Virus record (IMG/VR): IMGVR_UViG_3300024346_000486
Coordinates: 1 to 24,577 of that record
Length of the DNA: 24,577 nucleotides
Reading direction: 5' to 3' (one strand)
Origin: a virus
A program made the translations under genes and the position numbers. Below the pieces are notes generated by a model. That model did no database searches and was not told where the DNA came from. It worked only from the letters and a program-made list of their open reading frames with translations. This document shows positions 14,996 to 21,265 of the stretch, piece by piece; position 1 is the first letter of the stretch, and every line of letters starts with the position of its first letter.

Positions 14996-15024
14996 ATTAT
15001 AGCGGCAATCAGGGGTCTTGTCAA
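14996..15024 (-). promoter_or_regulatory. Distal sigma-70 promoter, perfect consensus
   Basis: The minus strand reads TTGACA (15024-15019), a 17-base spacer, then TATAAT (15001-14996), identical in its boxes and spacing to the proximal promoter 53 bases downstream. Predicted start is near 14989, giving a leader of about 60 bases that contains the proximal promoter. Confidence 0.88.
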
Positions 15025-15096
15025 GTATAAAAACCTTTTCGGGTCAAATTTTGGCGGCGATTTTGTAGGTGCCTTTTGGTAACCAGGGGTCGGTTT

Positions 15097-16689
15097 TCAA
15101 TTCAGGTTAATTCCTGCAGGTCCATCGATGTCCACCGTGACGCCTGTAATCTTGATTATCCCCTCACTGGTCAGGTTGAGACTGCTATACTTCTCATTTA
15201 CAACACCTGTGACCGTTTTAGTTACAGCACCTGTAATTGTTTCAGTCAATGCACCAGTCTGGGTAGTGGTAATGGCACCCGTAATAGTATTTGTGATAGC
15301 ACCAGTGATGCTATTTGTAAAGTTGCCAGTAAGTGTTGATGTAACTGCTCCTGTGCCTGTTATAGTGAGTGGTTTAGTTGTTGTTAAAGTATTGAGTGCT
15401 GTCTCAAACTTGAGGAAGTCTGTGCTTACTGCTTCAGCACCGATACCAATTTCTGCACTCTTAATGCCTTTGAATTTAGCATCAAGTTTTGCAGTGCCTA
15501 GGAGACTCCCTGTCATCGAATCTAGGATGACATCGCCTGGTTTGCCTACAAGCGTTTCCGTGTCTCCACGTCCACCTACAAGACCAATGAAACCTGCTGT
15601 GGTGGCGATAGCAGCGTTGCCTCTGCCAAGAAGAGTTGTAACCCAATCACCATTCCATATCTCAGTCTTCATGACTGTCTTGCCAGGAGTATTACCTTTG
15701 TTGACAACAATTGCCAGATTCTCTAACTGTGTAGCACCCCAGACTGGTGGGACTGCTGGTCCAGTTGGATTAACTATAGTGCCCTGTGCTTCAAGTCTCA
15801 TCTTCTGACCAGCAGCAATCCAGACATTACCTGAAGTTGAGAGATTCAAATCGCCAGATTGTCTAACAGAATTGGTGCCCATAGGCGACCCAGTTTCTTG
15901 TACTTTGGCAGCAGTTGTTTTCTCCGTGCTCTGCACAGACTTAGTTGTTACTGTAGTTGCTTCATTAATATACTTTCCTGCTTTGATGATGACCTCACCA
16001 CCGCCTGCATCAGGCAACTCAAATCCAAATAGACCACCAAGTGCTGCAGCTGCTACTGCTGTTGGTTCGTATCCTGCTAAGATATTAACAGCTCTTGTAG
16101 CATTGAGTGTTAATGTCTCAGCGGCATTCATAGTGATATTTCTACCACTGAAGAAAATATCTCCATTGGCACATTCAATATCCAATCCACCATTACTTAC
16201 ATTAATAGAAAATGCAGGATATCTCTTCTTATCTACTGACTGTGTGTTAGAGTTACTAACATCACCTTCTTCGTCATGTTGACCCGATGCATTAACATTA
16301 ATAGCAAGAGATGTGCCAACATTTACTCTGCAATTTGCTTGAGACTCAATTTCAATCCTTCCACAAGTTAAGTCTTCTGCAACTGGACTTGCTGCTTTGA
16401 CTTGAATAGTGCCTTTCTCATCTACACTAAAGTGAGACCCAGTGCTGCCAATGATACCAAAACTACTGTCACCGAAAGGATTTTCTGCAGTAAACCAGAT
16501 GTTATTGTTTCTAATACCTACGTCAGCTGATGGAGGAATTAGACTGACTTGACATCCTTCTAAGGGAAATAATGCTTCTGTCTTAGTCCAGTCAATCGTA
16601 GATGCATCAAATGCCATCTCAGTGTCTGCCCAAAGATTCTTGGAATCTACACCGTTAAATTTTGCATATGAAAATTTTTCGCTTGCCAT
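15097..16689 (-). CDS. Baseplate spike protein with gp5-type C-terminal octapeptide beta-helix
   Basis: A 530-aa protein starting MASEKFSYAKFNGVDS. The ribosome site AGGAG (16703-16699) overlaps the upstream gene's stop and lies nine bases before the ATG. Residues 453-500 are six contiguous octads of the form [ILVQ]TG followed by five residues: LTGNFTNS, ITGAITNT, ITGAITTT, QTGALTET, ITGAVTKT, VTGVVNEK. This matches the VxGxxxxx octapeptide period of the T4 gp5 C-terminal triple-stranded beta-helix. The end, VTVDIDGPAGINLN, resembles the termini of spike and VgrG-type needle proteins. Middle segments (GRNITMNAAETLTLNA and others) also look beta-helical. As a trimer it would form the membrane-piercing needle below the hub. 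It has no lysozyme domain. It follows the gp5-like OB-domain gene directly, so the two may together replace T4 gp5. Confidence 0.8.
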   Translation of the reverse strand: MASEKFSYAKFNGVDSKNLWADTEMAFDASTIDWTKTEALFPLEGCQVSLIPPSADVGIRNNNIWFTAENPFGDSSFGIIGSTGSHFSVDEKGTIQVKAASPVAEDLTCGRIEIESQANCRVNVGTSLAINVNASGQHDEEGDVSNSNTQSVDKKRYPAFSINVSNGGLDIECANGDIFFSGRNITMNAAETLTLNATRAVNILAGYEPTAVAAAALGGLFGFELPDAGGGEVIIKAGKYINEATTVTTKSVQSTEKTTAAKVQETGSPMGTNSVRQSGDLNLSTSGNVWIAAGQKMRLEAQGTIVNPTGPAVPPVWGATQLENLAIVVNKGNTPGKTVMKTEIWNGDWVTTLLGRGNAAIATTAGFIGLVGGRGDTETLVGKPGDVILDSMTGSLLGTAKLDAKFKGIKSAEIGIGAEAVSTDFLKFETALNTLTTTKPLTITGTGAVTSTLTGNFTNSITGAITNTITGAITTTQTGALTETITGAVTKTVTGVVNEKYSSLNLTSEGIIKITGVTVDIDGPAGINLN

Positions 16690-16701
16690 TTGTTATATCT
16701 C

Positions 16702-19623
16702 CTACGGACAGTCGATGTATTCACCTTCAGGTGTTGGACCAACGACCTCTGCAATCTCTCTTACATCTTGCTTATCTAGGCAAGCAACGTTAGCGATTGC
16801 AATGGCACCCACACCCTGAGATGATGCTACAATTTTAACCTTTGGATAAGTTGTAAAGGTCCTTGATTTATCTCGGACTCTGATATCAACTAGCACTCCA
16901 TCTCTAATAATTGCTTCAGCAATATCCAAGTCTCCATCAACAAAAACAGCAGGTGGCTCATCGAAACCAAATCCTGTTTTAATGATAGTAAACCCAGTGA
17001 TAATACAATCTAAATTAGTTGGTGGATTAGGTGGATATCCTCTACCAGGACGCATGATTCTAATCTTCTTAAGGAAACCATTAGCATCTAAATCTGCTAC
17101 TGCTGATGCACCATATCCTTTACCATTACCTTGCACATAAATCTTTGGTGCTTGTCTATACGGACTACCACCATTACATATAGCAATGTCAATAATCTCG
17201 CCATCTTCTGAAACTACTGGGTCACATGCAATAGGTGGTGATGGTGTAACTGGAGTTGGTGATGGGTTGGGGAAGGGAGCATTGCCTTCGACAGCAAACT
17301 GGTCTGCCGCAAAACCATTCTTAAGTGCAACAAAGACAGCAATAGTTGTAGAGAAACTCAACTTATCTGCAAAGGTGATAAGTTTCTTCGCTTTGTTGTC
17401 CTTAATATTAAATTTATAGGATAGTGTATTATCAAAGACATCACTCAGTGATAACTCTGGGGCAAAGATATAGAAGTCAAGCACCGTGCCATTCGGGACA
17501 TTTTCAGTCTCCAATTCAATAGTTACAGTCTCTCCTCCTTTAACTAACAGTGGTCTCGCAGTAAGAGTATACTTGGCACCAATTGACCCGATTGGAGTGT
17601 TAATACCTGATGTGAATGACGATGTTGCACTACCTCCAATAGAAACAGTAGGAGCAGATGTATTAGCATTGCCTCCATCATATACAAAATCACTAATACC
17701 ATCTAACAAAGTAAATGTAGATGTTTTACCACTAACTGATACACCGATGTTACTGACATGTCCCGCTGATAGTAGTGGTCCTCCCGTTGGTGGAGTATTT
17801 GGGTCTGCTATTAGTGTTAATGATGCTGGTTGTGAGTTAATAGATGAAGGATTAGTGCTTGCATCTCCACTTACTACACATCTATAACTACCTTCTGCAT
17901 CAGTTGTAAAACTAGTTGTTGTATTACCTAAGTCTGTCCATGTATCCGTGCTTATTGTATAATACTGCCAATTATATGTTACTCGACCAGCATCAGACCT
18001 AGCACCTACGCATTCAAATGTATGTGTATTTCCTCGAATAATCGTTGCACCTACAGGATCAATAATAATCTCAAGAGTAACATCTGTTGGTGGTGTAGGG
18101 ACATCCTGTTGTGGTGGCACGGGGATTGTTTCTGTTGCAAATACACCACCAGTGATAGCAATATTTAATACAGGTGTGACAGGTTTCTTTGCATCATCAC
18201 ATGCACCGATAGCGGGTGATGGTTTAGTATCTGCACTAATTGCTGCTAGTAAATCATCTAGGTCGTCTGCTAAACCTCTACCCTTAGTCTTTGGACCTTC
18301 ACCACAATCAGTAATAACTTTCTTACATTCTTTTGGTAGACCTGAGCAAGAAATGCCCAAGAGGTCCATGATTTCTGAGATAGTAGAGAAGATATCATTT
18401 AGTGGTGCAGCAATACCTTCTAAGATACTAAGTAGTGGTTCAATGATAGAGTTGATAGCATCTTTTAAAAACTTCTCGATGCCACTCATCAATCCATTGA
18501 CTAGTGCTTCAATACCACATAGAGCATCAGACCAGAAGTCATCAAGAGCACCAAAAATGAAGTCCGTAATGAAATCTAATAGTCTAGTATAAAGGTCATC
18601 AATACTGCAACCAATCTTTGCTAGAGTATCTTCTAAAAACTTTTGAATTTTATCAAGAATCTTTTCTGGATTCTTTGGGTCGTATGGTGGTTTTGCGTCT
18701 GCTGGTTTTACTTTATCAGTGATGAGTCCTAGTAGAGTGTTGATAAGTAACTGGACACCATCCTTAACAAGGTTGTATAACTTACCTTTCAACCAAGAAT
18801 AACCTTGTGAAATAATTGCCAGGATTTTATTGATGTATCCCATGACAAATGTTTCGCCTTCACGGGCATACCCTGTCACCTTGCTGGTGAGGTAACTTCC
18901 TACCTGCCCTCCAGACTCAGAGATTGCCTTAAACATTTCAGACAATACAATCTCAAGTTTGGATGCTGTGCCTCCAGTAGGACAGTTTGCCTGTGAGATA
19001 GTTGTGCATTTAACAGCAGCTTCATTCAGTGAGCTACCTGCACAGTTTAGATAAGCAATAGCAGGTGCCTGCCCATATCCTTTCTTAGGATTAGTTGCTG
19101 TGCCAGCTGGTGCTCCTGCCTGTGCTACTTGACCAGCAGCTGCTGCTTCTACTTCTGCTTTATTAAGTGGTGTTACTACTTGAGGAGTGCCTGCTACAGG
19201 TCCAGGAGCAAAGTTTCTAAATGCTCTACATCCCTCGGAATTCTCTTTTAAAAATTGTGATATGGCGGGGTCTGTTTCGGACCTGGCATTGCGGATTGCA
19301 CCAATGCTACCAAGAATATATGGTTGCTGTGCCATTCCAGCATCCATAAAAAATCCAATAACCCAATCACCATATGTTAGGTTAGTTGTTGCGCCTCCAC
19401 TTGCAGTGAAAGCATTAGTTGTTGGAGCGACAGAGTTTGCCCATGGCAATTCGTCCGTCCCCTGACCTTCACAGTCAGCGAGATGGTGACCAACAATTCT
19501 AACCTTATAGCGATTAGAATTCTTTACATTTTCATCGGTCTTTTCGACTTGCCCCACCCACCAGTGAAATCCATCTTTGCCTACAAAGTTGGATGAGCGG
19601 ACGCCGTAACTCTCAAATGCCAT
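16702..19623 (-). CDS. gp5-like baseplate hub protein with OB domain and Ig-like insertion, no lysozyme
   Basis: A 973-aa protein. Residues about 1-125 (FHWWVGQVEK, YKVRIVGHH, ELPWANSVAP, YGDWVIGFFMDAG, QQPYILGSIG) show the gp5/VgrG N-terminal OB-type domain that sits on the gp27 hub ring. Residues about 220-440 are rich in amphipathic helices. Residues about 525-605 form an Ig-like domain with Cys538 (HTFECVG) and Cys582 (SYRCVVSG) in the usual disulfide positions and a Trp (YNWQYY) between. Residues about 805-940 repeat a Gly-Tyr module (GSPYRQAPKIYVQG, GRGYPPNPP). I see no T4-lysozyme-like catalytic Glu-Asp-Thr region, although T4 gp5, at 575 residues, carries one. The gene starts two bases after the 75-aa gene and is followed by the spike gene. 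The hub assignment is strong; the role of the central and C-terminal parts is unknown. Confidence 0.82.
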   Translation of the reverse strand: MAFESYGVRSSNFVGKDGFHWWVGQVEKTDENVKNSNRYKVRIVGHHLADCEGQGTDELPWANSVAPTTNAFTASGGATTNLTYGDWVIGFFMDAGMAQQPYILGSIGAIRNARSETDPAISQFLKENSEGCRAFRNFAPGPVAGTPQVVTPLNKAEVEAAAAGQVAQAGAPAGTATNPKKGYGQAPAIAYLNCAGSSLNEAAVKCTTISQANCPTGGTASKLEIVLSEMFKAISESGGQVGSYLTSKVTGYAREGETFVMGYINKILAIISQGYSWLKGKLYNLVKDGVQLLINTLLGLITDKVKPADAKPPYDPKNPEKILDKIQKFLEDTLAKIGCSIDDLYTRLLDFITDFIFGALDDFWSDALCGIEALVNGLMSGIEKFLKDAINSIIEPLLSILEGIAAPLNDIFSTISEIMDLLGISCSGLPKECKKVITDCGEGPKTKGRGLADDLDDLLAAISADTKPSPAIGACDDAKKPVTPVLNIAITGGVFATETIPVPPQQDVPTPPTDVTLEIIIDPVGATIIRGNTHTFECVGARSDAGRVTYNWQYYTISTDTWTDLGNTTTSFTTDAEGSYRCVVSGDASTNPSSINSQPASLTLIADPNTPPTGGPLLSAGHVSNIGVSVSGKTSTFTLLDGISDFVYDGGNANTSAPTVSIGGSATSSFTSGINTPIGSIGAKYTLTARPLLVKGGETVTIELETENVPNGTVLDFYIFAPELSLSDVFDNTLSYKFNIKDNKAKKLITFADKLSFSTTIAVFVALKNGFAADQFAVEGNAPFPNPSPTPVTPSPPIACDPVVSEDGEIIDIAICNGGSPYRQAPKIYVQGNGKGYGASAVADLDANGFLKKIRIMRPGRGYPPNPPTNLDCIITGFTIIKTGFGFDEPPAVFVDGDLDIAEAIIRDGVLVDIRVRDKSRTFTTYPKVKIVASSQGVGAIAIANVACLDKQDVREIAEVVGPTPEGEYIDCP

Positions 19624-19625
19624 TG

Positions 19626-19853
19626 TCAGTCTTCATAAACTAAACATTCAGGTTCTGAAGGGTTTGCATCACAAAACAATTCTAGTGGTGTAGGATCGTG
19701 ATGGTCTCCTTCTTCAATCTCTTTCTTATGATGCTCTACATATTCTTCCAATTCATGCAATTCGCCTTCAATGTGACGACGCTGATTGGGAGAGGTCATA
19801 GGATTGTCAAGGATTTCTTTGTCCTTTTCGATATGCTTTTCAATACTTTCCAT
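19626..19853 (-). CDS. Small acidic helical protein between the two hub genes
   Basis: A 75-aa protein whose ATG (19853-19851) directly abuts the TAA of the gp27-like gene, with zero bases between; its TGA is two bases before the gp5-like ATG. MESIEKHIEKDKEIL is followed by RRHIEGELHELEEYVEHHKK, so the first 50 residues should be helical and perhaps coiled-coil. The tail, LELFCDANPSEPECLVYED, has two cysteines. I recall similar small proteins at this place in cyanophage genomes, but know of no tested function. Position suggests a hub assembly partner or chaperone; that is inference. Confidence 0.75.
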   Translation of the reverse strand: MESIEKHIEKDKEILDNPMTSPNQRRHIEGELHELEEYVEHHKKEIEEGDHHDPTPLELFCDANPSEPECLVYED

Positions 19854-21263
19854 TTATTTTACCTTGCTAGCTGTATTCTTTCTGCCGAAACAATCTCTAA
19901 TGAGTGTGATATTAGTGGTGCCAGTGCGAGGTTGAGCACCTCTCATGATAAAGTTATAACCAATGTTTTTGATTAGATAATTACCACTATGTTCTTCGTC
20001 ATAAGGGTTTGTTTTTCTATCTTCATCACTAGTCATGTTTGGAAATAGTAATTCCAATTTATCTCCTGCCCTAATAGTAAGGTTTGGAGGCACTGTAATA
20101 TTTAGCTCCTGGTTTGAAGCTAATCTATATCTAGCATTAGATTGTGCAACAGAATACCTATTATAGTCTTTATATGCAGCATTGTCAGCCCCATTTGTGT
20201 CGGGATCCTCATGAAACATTTCACTATTAATCATCTGTGCCATGACTCTAGTAGAATGCTCCGACAATATTTGCTGCTCCTTAGGTAGTTTATCCTGACT
20301 GCCCATGTGAGACATCTGCTCCCAAGTATCTTTAATCTTATAGATATTCTCTTCGTAATAGCACTTGTTTACATCAAAAAATACACAGACAGTAGAGTAC
20401 ATTCCTTCTCTCAACTGCTTGAGCATATTCAACTCATTTGAGAATGTGTAGTCAAGAATGTTTAGATGCTCAGTGCCTGCCTTACCCTCAGTATTTACAT
20501 ATCCATAGTTATAAGTATACTTTGTCTCTTCACCACCAAAACTATCGCTGCCATCAGATGCTAACTGGTCTAATGATTTGAATACATATCCATCATGTGT
20601 CTCAAAGAAACAATAACCTGCACTACCTGACATCTTAGGTAAGTTTTCTGTCTTCAATGATGATACTCCCTCACCATTACCAGTTGCTCTCTCCTGTGAT
20701 GTGCCACTAGTAGGTTCTTTAGCGTTACCAGAAATAGTAATAGGTGCTAGTTGATAGATAAAATCGAATGGTCTCTTCAAACTAGGCAACCATTTCTGCT
20801 CAAACTTTGCCTCCTCTACCATAATATCTTTCTCAGTCTTAATGACATTTTGCAAGACATCTTTGATAACCTTATCATTAGACCCACGTAAGATACCAGC
20901 AATCCTCACACCCTCATTGACCATACCCTCATAACTCATGAGGCTTAGTTTATATACTTGCTGTCTACCTGAGATAACTCTTACATCAATAGCAGACACA
21001 GATAAGTCATACTCATATGTTGTGTCATTAAATGTAGGTGTGCTTGTCTTGATAATAATTCTTTCTCTACCTTGAATAGGTAGGTTTGCTAACAGGTTGA
21101 CTGTAGTATCTTCAATAATAATCTCCCCTAAAATGTATGGGTTGTTGATACTCTCGTAGATACTAAACTCTAATACTAACTGTGTGATGTCAAGAGTCTT
21201 GCCTTCGATAGGCACTAGTAGAATAGACTCTACTCCAAATTGTCTTGCGTTTTCTACTGCCAT
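19854..21263 (-). CDS. Baseplate hub protein, gp27-like
   Basis: A 469-aa protein starting MAVENARQFGVESILLVPIEG. The N-terminal part (ITQLVLEFSIYESINNPYI, GEIIIEDTTVNLLANLP, RERIIIKTSTP) and the later YKLSLMSYEGM fit the T4 gp27 hub fold, in which a trimer forms the ring that links tail tube to spike. Near the C-terminus, LNITVPPNLTIRAGDKLELLFPN and GNYLIKNIGYNFI resemble the tube-like domain common to contractile tail hubs. Length is above T4 gp27 (391 residues). The start lies two bases after the stop of the 939-aa gene, and the stop directly abuts the 75-aa gene, so translation is probably coupled. Neighbours (gp5-like and spike genes) support the assignment. Confidence 0.85.
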   Translation of the reverse strand: MAVENARQFGVESILLVPIEGKTLDITQLVLEFSIYESINNPYILGEIIIEDTTVNLLANLPIQGRERIIIKTSTPTFNDTTYEYDLSVSAIDVRVISGRQQVYKLSLMSYEGMVNEGVRIAGILRGSNDKVIKDVLQNVIKTEKDIMVEEAKFEQKWLPSLKRPFDFIYQLAPITISGNAKEPTSGTSQERATGNGEGVSSLKTENLPKMSGSAGYCFFETHDGYVFKSLDQLASDGSDSFGGEETKYTYNYGYVNTEGKAGTEHLNILDYTFSNELNMLKQLREGMYSTVCVFFDVNKCYYEENIYKIKDTWEQMSHMGSQDKLPKEQQILSEHSTRVMAQMINSEMFHEDPDTNGADNAAYKDYNRYSVAQSNARYRLASNQELNITVPPNLTIRAGDKLELLFPNMTSDEDRKTNPYDEEHSGNYLIKNIGYNFIMRGAQPRTGTTNITLIRDCFGRKNTASKVK

Positions 21264-21265
21264 TG

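Larger units (their letters stand above)
14931..15096. other. Intergenic control region between spike gene and early-type cluster
   Basis: This 166-base stretch has no gene. Its half near the cluster holds two tandem consensus promoters pointing leftward. The half near the spike gene shows an 8-base direct repeat CAGGGGTC (15010-15017 and 15084-15091) and a short palindrome TGGTAACCA at 15076-15084. I see no strong hairpin with a U tract that would end the spike operon, so late transcripts may read through into the cluster. Confidence 0.5.

Noticed and set aside
15025-15060. Third sigma-70 promoter upstream of the tandem pair
   Set aside because: TTGACC is present but the nearest -10-like TATACT is only 12 bases away, too close for a working pair.
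15190-15333. Possible tandem DNA repeat or CRISPR-like array in the spike gene
   Set aside because: The 24-base periodicity comes from protein octads with varied codons; there are no identical repeats with unique spacers.
15128-15808. 226-aa plus-strand open frame
   Set aside because: Antisense to the spike gene. Its Val/Pro repeats simply mirror the Thr-Gly octads on the coding strand.
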